A stretch of DNA of 64,000 nt from Rhizophagus clarus (taxonomy: Eukaryota; Glomeromycota; Glomeromycetes; Glomerales; Glomeraceae): positions 62,001 to 126,000 of the forward strand of contig BLAL01000178.1 of NCBI GenBank assembly GCA_015698045.1, in the 5' to 3' direction. The notes below the pieces were generated by a model. The model was not told the DNA's origin. It saw only the letters and a list, made by a program, of their open reading frames with translations, and did no database searches. The position numbers were made by a program, and so were the translations under genes. Below are positions 20,302 to 30,453 of the stretch, one piece after another (the stretch's first letter is position 1; each line of letters begins with the position of its first letter).

Positions 20302-23300
20302 TGCAGTGTTGGCACTTTGGCCATTTGACCAGGGTTGGCCATTGGCCGTGGCCAAAATGGCCAAGTTTAATTTTTGGCCGGCCAAAAATTGGCCAAAATA
20401 TTTATATATTTAAATAAGATAATCAATTAAAAATTTATATATACAAATTAATATATTTACTTTAAAGTTAATATTTAGTCAAAAAATATTATTTTTTATT
20501 ATTTTTTAATTAATTTAAAATATTTTCATCTGTAAGAAATGGTGCATCCAAATTATCAATAAAAATGTTTTCTATGTCCCATTTTGCATTATTATCTAAT
20601 GCAGGATGTGTTTTATCTAATAAAAAATCATTAATTTCTACATCATTATCAATTTCCAAATCACTTTCAGTTTCAGCTTGTTCTTCTGCAACTTTTTCTT
20701 GTAATAATAATTGGTCCCACATATTAATTAAATTATTCCAATTTGATGTAATCTGAGATTCATTATTTTCTTCAATATCTTCACCATCATCAGAATTCTG
20801 ATTTTCATTTTCAGTTTCTAAATTAAGATTTTCTTCATCATTGGGAATTATTGGTTCAGCAATATTTTCTTTTACTTTCTGTTGTTGAATAGCTTTTGCT
20901 TCATTAATTCTATGCTGAAATGAAATTGAAGCACATAATTTACTCATTTTTAAAGCTTTTTCATACTATTTAAAAAACAATATACAATTAAAATAATTTC
21001 TTAATTAAATAAAAATAATTTTTATTTACTTACATGTAATCTATTACGTCATTTAGTATGAAGAAAGCCCATACTTGACCAAAGTCTTTCCACAGATGCC
21101 ACATTAACGCATATTCCAAAAATTTGTTGAGCAACATAACCAAGTTCTTTTGCTAATGGAAAAACCCACTCCCAATAACTTAAAATATTATTTTCAAATT
21201 GATTAATTGTCTGTTCATCAAAAGGATATAAACCTTTTCTATAACTTTCAAATTCACACAATATTGATCTTGATTTTGTTTTTGCCCAAGCTTCATAATA
21301 ATAAATTAACCATTTGCTAAGATATACATGATTTAAATTTGGAACATTATCTTTAAATTTTGTCATTTTATATTTTGGATGTAAAAGCCATGATAAAAGT
21401 AGTAATGGTTGTTCCCAACTTTTCCATCTTGTTTTAAGACGATCAATCATTTTTATGCCAAGCTCCAAATCATCATATTCTTTCCAAAATTATACAAAAT
21501 ATCAAATCCATGTAATACTTCATATAATTGTGCTTTATCACATTGTAAAATATCCAAAATAATGCAGTATGGTTTGAGTAATTTTACAAGTTCTGAAAGT
21601 GACTGCCACCAAGTTTCATTAAGCAAAATGGAAAATATTAGCAGGAAGATATAATGGATCATTAGGTTGACGAGATGTTGATTGTTCAGGAGGTTCAAAT
21701 TTTGATCCTAAAGTCTTATCAAAATAATAATAATAATAATTAATTTTACAAAAGGTTATATTTTAATAGAATAAAAAAAATATAATACCCGCAATGCTCC
21801 TTTTGATTTAATTAAAGTACAAAAACATTCATAATGACTATTCCACCTTGTATCATTTCCAATAGCAATTTGGATATATTTTCCATATGATTCTTTTTGT
21901 AAGGTCCGAAGGTGGCCAATAAAATATTTATTATTTGGGGATTTAAAATAAAGTGCAATTTTTATTGCCTTTATTGATGCTTGTTTAAATCTATCTGATT
22001 CTTTAAAGATCTCACCAACACAAAGATTCATCTGATGAGCAAAACATGGAAGAAAAGTAATATGTACATACTTAAATCGAAGTCTACGTCTATTAAAGGA
22101 TTAAATATAATTTTAATATTTAATATTATAATATAAACAAACTAATTTTAAAATTAAATAAATATTTACCTTGCAGCAGCATAACTTGATGCACTATCCG
22201 TTACAACAGCAATAAGTTTGACTCCCATTTTATCAATTTCTTCAAACATTGCTTCAGTTTTTTTAACAACTTCCTTCCATCTCTCAAAATCACCACTTAT
22301 ATCTATTGCTTTCCAAATTATTACTTTACCTTCTGATGTAATAAAAATAGAATCAAGAATATTTTGATTTAATATATTAGTCCAACCATCAAATGATAAT
22401 GTAATTCTAACAGGATCATCTTTCAGTTTTTGAGTCATTTCATTTTCAAGAATTTTTGATTCATCATCTAATATTCGTCCTCCTAAAGCCTTACGTCCTG
22501 GTAATTTTAATGCTGGATTTAAAAAATAAAAAAGTTCTTGAATTTCCTTATTTTCCACCCATTGTAAAGAAAACCCGGCAGAAACTGTAGCTTGAATCAA
22601 TAATCTTTCAAACATGGTTTCTTCATTTTTTGAAAGTGAACGAGTTGCAAGTGGTCTAGCAACAAAAGAATCAAGTGGGCTAATGGTTATCTTAGTTGAA
22701 TTAGTTGAACTATCTTATAATAAATAATAATAAATTAATACAAATTATATATAATAAGATTATTTTTTAATTAATAAATATACATACTTGATCGTGAAAT
22801 AGTACTAAATACTGAGCCAGTTGATTCCCTACGCAATCTCTTATTGGGATTATTAATGTCATTATTTTCACCACTTATTGTCTCCACTTCAAAAAGTTCA
22901 ACATAGATTTCAAAATACTTATTTTTAAAATGTTGACATTTTTTTAAGTGAGTTTGAATTCTTTCAGTTTTATATGGAAATTTTTTGAGTAATGCATTAT
23001 CGCGGCCATTAGCATCTTTACATGCAATACAAATGCAATAATTTCTCCATGCGTCTGCCTTTTCTGGTAGTATTTCAACAAAAGGTTTATAATTAAATGA
23101 CATTTTAATGTAAAATAACATCGAGATTTTAATTTTTAACGTTACATTAAATAAAAAAAGATTATCCGTCAATCTTGGCTGATCTGGCCATTTTGGCTGA
23201 TTGGCCGTTAGCCAAATCGGCCAAATCAGCCAAAAAAATTTCTGGCTACGGCCAATTCCCAATAGTATTTTGGCCGCCAGTTTTGGCTGTTACTTTTGGT

Positions 23301-23363
23301 CGATTGGCCAAATTGGCCAATGGCCAAACAAATTAGCTTGGCCGTGGCCAAATGCCAACACTG
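20302..23363 (-). mobile_element. hAT DNA transposon (hAT-2), decayed
   Basis: A 3,062-bp hAT element. The ends carry CAGTGTTGGCA followed by a TTTGGCC-type stretch in inverted orientation; the left end has two extra bases before it. The 8-bp target duplication GCATACAT is exact. Near both ends are arrays of TTGGCCAA/TGGCCAAA motifs with palindromes (20310-20400 and 23180-23350). The transposase is on the minus strand in about five exons and is broken. The element is unrelated in sequence to hAT-1. Confidence 0.88.
20510..23103 (-). pseudogene. hAT-2 transposase, multi-exon, broken
   Basis: Exon 1 (22788-23103, start MSFNYKPFVEILP) has a BED finger (CICIACKDANG then HLKKCQHFK). Exon 2 (22170-22709) has ITLSFDGWTN and VVTDSASSY, the hAT catalytic core. 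Exon 3 (21780 to about 22095) has GNDTRWNSHYE. A further block (21049-21720) ends with NVASVERLWSSMGFLHTK, the hAT dimerisation motif. Then TGA (21049-21051) stands where RRNRL would be usual, followed by a GTAAGT donor and an acidic last exon (20510-20947). The 21049-21720 block also changes register near 21640 and 21485, so the gene is inactive. Confidence 0.82.
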
Positions 23364-23371
23364 GCATACAT

Positions 23372-23882
23372 ACCCCCAAATTTCATATGCGAAATAAGGA
23401 TCTTAATCCCAGTAATAAAATTGAAACATGGGAGTGGTTAACGGGAAAGCCACCATGTGAAAATATTGATTACCAAATATAGACGTATCTAGAGGGATAT
23501 TCAATATGGGAGCAGATTATAATGAATATCTTTGAGTAGTTTATACAGTATGGAATAACAAAACAGATTTAAAAAATATACCCCCTGATGTGGGGTGCAA
23601 AGGCGCTTTGCAAAAATGATCTTTATTATTTGACTCTTTAAAAATAGCTGGCCAGTTTATTGGAAAACAATACAATATTTCGCTACATATTAGTGCATAT
23701 AGTATAAAATTGAAAATACTTATGATGACATAAATATTTCAGAGCCTCTGAATATATTCTCGCAACTCCAGAGTATGACTGGCTTCTTCTTCGGTACCAT
23801 TGTTACTTGTTACTATCTGCAGGCAGTTTGGGGTCGCTTCTAAGTATGTCACATCAGTTAAAATTGATAGGTCGTGACAGGT
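23372..23882. other. Intergenic region, no gene seen
   Basis: Right flank of hAT-2. Only short frames are present. A GGCGCTTTGCAAA stretch near 23602 resembles one near 16090. Confidence 0.4.
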
Positions 23883-24308
23883 TTATTCGCCTGATGTACG
23901 AAAGGATCCAGGAATAATCGGAAAGGATTTTGGTTGAGGAACAACGTTGTACTGCCCTCTGCCAGGATGCAGGTTTCCACCTCTATTCGAAGGTCTAATA
24001 TGTTCAGGTGGTGGTGCTTCATATATAATAATTGCTTGACAATTAGGACAAAGCTTTCTAGGTAAAAAAATTTCATGGATATTCGTGATCCCATGAATTA
24101 AGTATTCTATCGCACATTTGAAGTGGAAAGTATGACCACATGCAAACTTCGTATATGCTTGTGCTTGATTAAATTCGTCAAAGCAAATAGTACACATCAT
24201 TTCAGGCTCTGATTGCTCTATTTCGCTAGCGAAAAATAGAGAGTATAAAAATTTTTTTATGGTATCCATCCTGGGACCCAAAATGTCATTTTTATTTTTT
24301 CCATCCAC
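23883..24308 (-). CDS. RING-H2 zinc-finger protein
   Basis: 141 residues from MDGKNKND. Residues about 38-95 form a RING-H2 finger: CTICFDEF, then FACGHTFHFKCAIEYL and, after an insert, LCPNCQA. The rest is Gly/Pro/Asn-rich and probably disordered. RING-H2 proteins are usually E3 ubiquitin ligases that recruit a ubiquitin-charged E2. The long loop between the sixth and seventh ligands is unusual. It belongs to the same broad class as the RING gene at 19163-20115 but is a separate family. One exon, intact. Confidence 0.8.
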   Translation of the reverse strand: MDGKNKNDILGPRMDTIKKFLYSLFFASEIEQSEPEMMCTICFDEFNQAQAYTKFACGHTFHFKCAIEYLIHGITNIHEIFLPRKLCPNCQAIIIYEAPPPEHIRPSNRGGNLHPGRGQYNVVPQPKSFPIIPGSFRTSGE

Positions 24309-24501
24309 TTAAATACCTATAGCGAGATCTATGCCATGTGATAGTCAGACCAATACTAGAACCCATATCCAGCTGATCTTTTCTCAATGCTGACCATATC
24401 TCTGAAAAAGGCCTATATAATGTACGTCGCACAGCCCCTATTCTTCGGCAAGAATTTCTCTGGTATCTTCTGCGTCGGGTAGTTGATCTTGCATGACTGG
24501 G

Positions 24502-26043
24502 TTACACCACTACCTCGAGTCCTTTCATCTTATACATACAACTCAAAAGATAAGATCCCTCCCAATATCGACCTACTATATTTTCTTTATGATTCGTCTT
24601 ACATAATGGGCATATTGAAGACTTTGTTCTGCAACGATATACATCTTCAGATTCATCGGAGGGTTTACTATGAAAAGATATATCAGGATAGAGTTTTAAG
24701 ACTTTATTGCGGGCCTGGACGTGGGTTGGATTATTGGGTTGAGGAATAGGTGGTACTACCTCTACCTTGGTATCCAATTTTTTCGAGCTGGAGGTATCAT
24801 CTGAAGAATTAGGGATATGGGCTAATGGGATAGGTGCAGTTGATGTTACCTTTGCTAATGACAAGACCTCCAATGCATTATTCTGATCATCCGAAATCTC
24901 CTCTTCAGAATCGATAATAGAGCCTTCTTGACCATCGGGTAATTCAGTGTTGGGATTCTTGGAGAAATTAACTATGATCTCTTGAATTTGATCGTTAGTC
25001 AACTCTGAAATGGAATTGGGACTATATTCACTAAGATACTTAATTTTATCTATACCTATTTTCTCGATTATTCTAACAAGCTTCATAGACCTTTGAGTCC
25101 TTCTAGTTAGAGAACTACGGGAGATTTTTGGAAGCTGTATACCCATTTCTTTTGATCTCTTCTCACGAATGGTGACAAGGTGTTCTAACATCTCATCATA
25201 AATTATACCTTTTGCTTTTTTCTCTCCGATTTTGCCATTGCTATTTTCCACGAGTTCGCTAAAGTGAACCATGAATTCTTTCCCAAAGTTAACCCAGCAT
25301 AAGATTTCTTCCTCATTGGCTTTCTTAGTGCGATACTCGGCATCTGATGCTTTATCAAATAGGTGCGCTAAATCAAGCAGAGATGAAGAGCATTTTGGGC
25401 GACGGGCCGTCGTTGAAATTTCAGTCATATGCAATGCTTTTGACTTTTGATGCTTTATATTATCCTGAATGGATGGCTCTGCCATCATACCATCAGTTAT
25501 CACCTGAACAATTTTCTCAGTGCCCTTTTTCTTATGACTATTTTGGCCTGACTGCTTCGCAACATCTTGTCCCGAAGATGACATTATTTCAGTATGAAGC
25601 TTCTTTTCTCGCCTCCTCTGCCTAATATCTTCACCAACGATTTTCTTATGAGCCTCGAGCAAGGAACTATCCATCTCTTTCTCCTCTAACAATTTTTCAT
25701 GATGGACCGCACCCGAATTGAACTTAGATGAGTTATTGTTAGGGGTAATATCATTTTGCGATTGCTTCTGCTCCACTTTCGTGAGTCTATCTCTAACTTC
25801 AATATTCTCAGATTCCAGCTCCTCGATTCTGGCTTTGAGTTTGGCATTCTCAGCATCACGCCTCTCGTTATATTCCTTATTCGCTCTTAGAAACTCGTTA
25901 TTACTGCGCTTAAGTTCAGCTATTTCAGCATCAGACACTGAGAGCTTTCTTCTAAGATTTACGTTCTCAGCCTCAAGTTCAGCGATACGCTGTTTCGATA
26001 GTTCAAGCTCAGATGGGTTAGCTTCGTTAACCGACATGATCAA
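24502..26043 (-). CDS. Coiled-coil protein with lineage-type C-terminal module and zinc-ribbon-like end
   Basis: A 513-residue single-exon protein. Residues about 10-90 are a strong coiled coil (ELELSKQRIAELEAENVNLR, repeated ELE/AEL heptads). A Lys/Arg-rich linker follows. Residues about 215-370 form a conserved-looking module: EILCWVNFGKEFMVHF, GEKKAKGIIYDEMLEHL, LTRRTQRSMKLVRIIEKIGI, and SISELTNDQIQEII. An acidic/Ser region follows, and the end has SSICPLCKTNHKEN, which could bind zinc with a later Cys. From memory this matches a large Rhizophagus-type family of unknown role; that recall is unverified. The RING pseudogene at 19163-20115 shares the LRKR/TQR...SIS..T module. Confidence 0.75.
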   Translation of the reverse strand: MIMSVNEANPSELELSKQRIAELEAENVNLRRKLSVSDAEIAELKRSNNEFLRANKEYNERRDAENAKLKARIEELESENIEVRDRLTKVEQKQSQNDITPNNNSSKFNSGAVHHEKLLEEKEMDSSLLEAHKKIVGEDIRQRRREKKLHTEIMSSSGQDVAKQSGQNSHKKKGTEKIVQVITDGMMAEPSIQDNIKHQKSKALHMTEISTTARRPKCSSSLLDLAHLFDKASDAEYRTKKANEEEILCWVNFGKEFMVHFSELVENSNGKIGEKKAKGIIYDEMLEHLVTIREKRSKEMGIQLPKISRSSLTRRTQRSMKLVRIIEKIGIDKIKYLSEYSPNSISELTNDQIQEIIVNFSKNPNTELPDGQEGSIIDSEEEISDDQNNALEVLSLAKVTSTAPIPLAHIPNSSDDTSSSKKLDTKVEVVPPIPQPNNPTHVQARNKVLKLYPDISFHSKPSDESEDVYRCRTKSSICPLCKTNHKENIVGRYWEGSYLLSCMYKMKGLEVVV

Positions 26044-26096
26044 TAATAACTAATACATTGTATATAACTATTCAAAATAAAAAAATATATTTCACA

Positions 26097-26126
26097 TGTT
26101 TTGGGCGACGGGCCGTCGCTGAAATT
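26097..26126. repeat. GC-rich palindromic element, copy 2
   Basis: TTTGGGCGACGGGCCGTCG followed by CTGAAATTT. A copy with one mismatch lies at 25393-25422 inside the coiled-coil gene. The core CGACGGGCCGTCG is a perfect palindrome around one G. Confidence 0.7.
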
Positions 26127-26222
26127 TGCCAAGAATAATTTTTTTATTAATACATGCTAAAAATAAATACAAATGTTCGGGACGTAGCCCGTGATACGTG
26201 ACGTCTAGGCTAATATACATGA

Positions 26223-26640
26223 TTATTTTTTCGAGCGATATTCCTCTATCCTAGCCTTCTTCTTTGATGGAGAATCCTCTTCCGCACATGCCCTATCCTT
26301 TAATAAACCTACTACTACGCCCAACACCTTTTTCACACCATTACGTAACGTTTGATATTCTACGGATTCTTTATTCAAAGCATCTTCGGAAAATTCGATG
26401 CTAAATGGTAATTTACTGCCTTGTGAAATTTTTCCCGGAGTGTAGAGCAAGAAGTGCCAGTCCCGAGCCGTAGTGACAATACCATATAAATAATCGAAAT
26501 CATCGTCATCATCCCGCTTTCGTTTTCTCTTGTTCGTTTGGAACGAACTTTCAAGCTGGACGATATTCTGAGCGAAGCCCTCGACCACGTTTCGTTGTGG
26601 TTTATCTTCTGTAACACAAATAAGGTTCTCGGCTTTCTGA
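26223..26640 (-). pseudogene. Partial duplicate of the SAM-nuclease (Crinkler-like) gene
   Basis: The reading frame matches the last exon of the gene at 29332-30453 almost residue by residue (ENLICVTEDKPQRN, FDYLYGIVTTARDWHFLLY, GVKKVLGVVVGLLKDRAC, ARIEEYRSKK). Similarity continues for about 100 bp downstream of the stop (26130-26222 against 29240-29331) and ends upstream near the exon boundary. The SAM part and the first nuclease motif are absent. It is a fossil fragment of a segmental duplication. Confidence 0.8.
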
Positions 26641-26997
26641 AACACAAGTATGGTATTAGTATATCTCTCCTCAGGTCTAAAAAAATGCCAAGAAATTTGC
26701 ATGACCGCGCGGTCCTGGAAAAAAAAGTTATTGATATTGCTTTACGAATTACAAGTAAGATGGAACGGATTTAATCTGAGATGATCAAATAATGTACTAC
26801 AGACTACTACCCAGATAAATTTTCGAAACGATATTTTGATTTTTTAAGCGTGCATATCAGAAATAAAATTCTTAATAAGTGCGGTCCGCATCATACTGTA
26901 TCAAGCTAATTAAAGCAATTAATCATATTACAAAGCAGTCAATACATTGCATTTTTTTTCCTATTTGTCCCTATTTCAGCAAGAATACAATAGAGGT

Positions 26998-27722
26998 TCA
27001 ACCATAGAATTTAACAATAACTTTGGCAATATCGATTCCAACATTCACAAGTGAAATAGATATAGTTGGAGAAAGGACAAATATGCCCAGGAATATCGCC
27101 AAAGATGTACACACAATATTTGGAATAGCTGTATAAAAACGAACTTTATTATTATAAAGTATTCCTAGTCTTTCCATGGTTATTCCCAATATAAGAATTT
27201 TAGCCAAGTAGTAGATACTATTCAACAATACAATAAAATACTTTGTAGATTCTTCCTCGCTCTTGAAATAAAATCCATATATCGAAATGATAAGACAAGT
27301 AATAAATGTGTATATTACGCAACTCATTACTTCAGATCCAATTTCCTATGGGGTTTCGTGGGAAAGAAAATCCGACGAAAAAACTAATGTTACTATAAAT
27401 TATAGTGAAGTATTGACATCTTTGATAACATATATGAGTATTCTATATATACATACTGATTTTTTCCTCTCCTCAATAAGTGTTTCTAAATTAAGAATTT
27501 TCGATTCACGAGTGGGAAGAGCATCATAAATTTCTCTCTGCCTTCTAGTTAGACTCTCATAAGTTCTTCTTAGATGATAAGGTATATTGTTACCATTTCC
27601 TGAAATGGAGGTGTTAGCCACTAATAAACTTGAATAAACTGGAAAACTATTACATGCACAACAATCTTACCTTCGTAAGCGTCCCCGTTGTTCTCATTGT
27701 TCCCGTGGTTTCCGTTCGCCAT
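26998..27722 (-). CDS. Multi-exon membrane protein of unknown function
   Basis: Exons 27671-27722, 27457-27620 and 26998-27345 join in frame through GT-AG introns (donors GTAAGA and GTATGT), giving about 188 residues. The N-terminus is Asn/Gly-rich, then comes a charged helix (RRTYESLTRRQREIYDALP, ending LIEERKKS), then three or four hydrophobic segments: SCVIYTFITCLIISIYGFYF, FIVLLNSIYYLAKILILGI and two more near the end. This suggests a small integral membrane protein with a cytosolic N-terminus. No family was recognised. The gene at 47850-48293 has a similar plan with ILEERKKW before its membrane segments. Confidence 0.7.
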
Positions 27723-28143
27723 ATTTTAAGTGTCAATTATTTAACTTTCTAAAAAAGAGAGAGTAAGAGAAAAGTATAATCTAAGAAAAGACTAATTTAT
27801 ACTTGATGCGTGTAACGTATACTGGATCAAATGTCTTAGTCATCCAATACAATATATACGTCATTTTGTGAAATAACCTGACTCCAACATTACGCGGTAC
27901 AGCCTACTATTTATTAAAAGTGGAACTTCTTTTTTTTATTCACCATATACATCACTTACCCCACGAAAAATATTCTTGATACAATATTAGCTGAATTCTT
28001 TATTGATGTAGTAAATAAATTACTTCACTACGTTTAATGACTGCGATAGATTTTTTGCATAAGCCACTTACACTAGAAAAAATAATGTAATTTTCCCGAT
28101 ATCGTACTGCGCATTTCAGGTGATCAATCTTACATGGCCGGCC
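27723..28143. other. Intergenic region, no gene seen
   Basis: AT-rich promoter-like region between two minus-strand genes. No frame, repeat or RNA gene was recognised. Confidence 0.4.
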
Positions 28144-29161
28144 TTACGCTACAATCGCGAATTTGAATTTATTGCCTGAAGTGAAGCAAGTAAGACAATA
28201 TTCCAACTTATCTTGAGAATAGAACTTCGCTAATTCAGGATCATAAGGGAGTCGATTCCCATTTTCGCAGTACCATGAGCCATGTAATCCATAATTCCCA
28301 TGTTTTCCATCGCAAATAGGACATGGTGAGCTCCACGGCTGAGGTGATGTAAAATCATAATTATCAATCCCTCTGAAACTATTTCCGAATTTCAAGTATG
28401 GGAAGTGCTCTAAGACGGATTTGATAATTAGTTCTGAATCGTGTCTGACTTCGAAAGTGATAGGATTGAAATCAAAGGCTTGAGGTTTGTTTCACAGCTT
28501 CTGATAATTGCCATGGCTCATTTCCAGTTTCTTTTTTATATCTTTTGTATAATTTGGAACGAAGCTTATCTGTCAAGATACTTGGTAACCCAGTTAATTT
28601 AGCATGCCAATCCAGATATCCGGGGGTTAATGTTTTATAGGATATGGTTTGAATATCAAAACTTTTGGATACTAGACAAACAAACTCCTTAATTTTTTGT
28701 ATCCTTTTAGGAATAACAATTTCCGGTTTTTCATCGTACCACACCTCAAGAAGGGAAATTCCTTTATCTTGACATATGCATCGTTTTTTCCGATCACGAT
28801 TAACAATATCTTCGAGTTTTTTAACATCCTTATACCAGCTAGTGTTATGAAGCCGATGCTGAGTCCCTTGCACCTCTAATGCGATTTGATATTTTTGGAA
28901 GAAAGCATCAAGCTCTAATCCGTTTAAGAAAGGAGGGCGATATTCGATAATAGGTTCCTCATTAAGGATTTCCTTAGCTATCTGGATACATCTAGTCTGG
29001 AATTTGCGATTTTTCTTAACCTCTCTTTCTGCCTGATCCTGCTCTAGTTTTAAAAATCTAGCCTCTCTTTCTGCCTGATCTTGCTCTAGTTTTAAAATTC
29101 TAGTCTCAAGTTCAGTGATCAATACTTCAAGATCAGATGGCATGATAGATATTATTTTCAT
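28144..29161 (-). pseudogene. Vsr-like PD-(D/E)XK nuclease with Cys-rich C-terminal domain, one frame change
   Basis: Starts at MPSDLEVLI (ATG 29143) or MKIISIMPSD (29161). A coiled coil with a tandem LKLEQDQAERE repeat is followed by a nuclease-like domain: FLNGLELDAFF, IALEVQGTQH (the E-x-Q of Vsr-like enzymes), a Lys/Arg helix and GISLLEVWYDE. After PWQLSEAVKQ the register changes near 28485. It continues as FDFNPITFEVRHDSELIIKS into CPICDGKHG, GSWYCENG and YCLTCFTSG, a Cys-rich region that probably binds zinc, ending at 28144. Such domains cut DNA in other families, but the role here is unknown. It is either a recent pseudogene or carries an assembly error. Confidence 0.65.
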
Positions 29162-29331
29162 ACACGAAAGAAATATTCAATAGTCCGTTAGTATACATTC
29201 TATTAAATTTGGATGACGGGCCTCATTGGTCAGCAACTTTTGCCAAAGTATTTTTTTATTATTACATGCAAAAATAAATACAAGATCGGGACTGTGCCCA
29301 TGATACATGATGTCTAGGTTAATATACATGA

Positions 29332-30453
29332 TTATTTTTTTGAACGATATTCCTCTATCCTAGCCTTCTTCCTTTCAGGTTCTTCTTCCACACATGCCCT
29401 ATCCTTTATTATCCCTACCACCACACTTAAAACTTTTTTCACGCCATTACACAGTGTTTGGTATTCCGGGGACTTCTTATCCAAAGCATCTTCGGAAAAT
29501 TCGATGCTTAGCGGTAGCTTGCTCCCTTGCGAAATTTTTCCAGGAGTATAGAGCAGGAAGTGCCAGTCTCGAGCTGTTGTCACAATACCATAGAGATAAT
29601 CGAAGTCATCCCCATCATCCCGCTTTCGCTTTCTCTTGTTCGTTTCATACGAACTCTCGAGCTGTTTGATATTCTGAGCGAAGCCTTCGATTACATTCCG
29701 CTGTGGTTTGTCCTCCGTAATGCAAATAAGGTTCTCGGCATCCTGACCAGAGGAATAATAAAGTATGGAGTTAATATGATCCACGAGACGGTATAAAAGT
29801 ACGGCCATACTTCTCTCACCTTGATCGCGTAATCAACCCGTCCCGTACTTTCATCACCTATTACTTCGTATTCAGGCCTCATGCTGAGTTCTTTTCCAGT
29901 GGCATCCCTGGTTATATTTATTGCAGAGTGAAGAATGGCCACAACATACTCGTTACGCATGGCTTCCAAGCTATCCACAACCAAAGTTCCGTAGTTTTTT
30001 AGCCTGACTAATATTTCTGCCATACATTGCTTGAAGTGCTCGTCGGAGTCTTGAATCTCGTGGGTCTGTAGAGAAAATAGTGGGATAGTGTCTGTACCAT
30101 CGGAGCCAATACCATATCTTGCCAACACCTCTGTACGAGGAGAACGCTTTTAATTTTTTATTCTTACAGTCCTTAGCGAAGTCGGCAAGTCTAGTCGCAG
30201 GACCACCAGGCATACCCCATTTTTCAAGCTTCTCTTCGGTTATTTTGAGGAAGTCACGACCATTAACCCTCTGCTTGCGAATAATTTCGAAGTCCTCCTC
30301 CTCAAGACCCAAGTCCTCTTCCTTTTGTAAATATTCGATAAGAGCCTCTGTTTTATATTTTTTAATTTCGTCCGCCAACGAGACCGTCTCATTTCCAGCA
30401 ACAGTAGTGGAGGTGGAAGCTGGAGTATAAGGTGTGCTAGTTTCAGAAGACAT
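29332..30453 (-). pseudogene. SAM-domain plus restriction-endonuclease-like (Crinkler-like) gene
   Basis: The N-terminus is Ser/Thr-rich, followed by a SAM domain at about residues 28-98 (KTEALIEYLQKEEDLGL, LKITEEKLEKWGM, RLADFAKDC). The C-terminal half has GRVDYAIK and, after a 77-bp GT-AG intron (29743-29819), ENLICITEDK. Together they give the Asp and Glu-x-Lys of the PD-(D/E)XK fold, then FDYLYGIVTTARDWHFLLY and a basic tail. Crinkler effectors and related eukaryotic proteins pair signalling domains with such nuclease folds. The reading frame appears broken about once, so I treat it as a fossil. A partial duplicate lies at 26223-26640. Confidence 0.7.

Noticed and set aside
20160-23480. 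A host gene interrupted by hAT-2, reading across its target site
   Set aside because: Flanking plus-strand frames are short and ambiguous in register, so interruption of a gene could not be supported.
25718-26053. Plus-strand Ser/Leu-rich frame opposite the coiled-coil gene
   Set aside because: Antisense of Glu/Lys-rich heptads gives such composition; no independent evidence.
29394-30430. Plus-strand frames opposite the SAM-nuclease gene
   Set aside because: Shadows of the minus-strand frame, with no domain.
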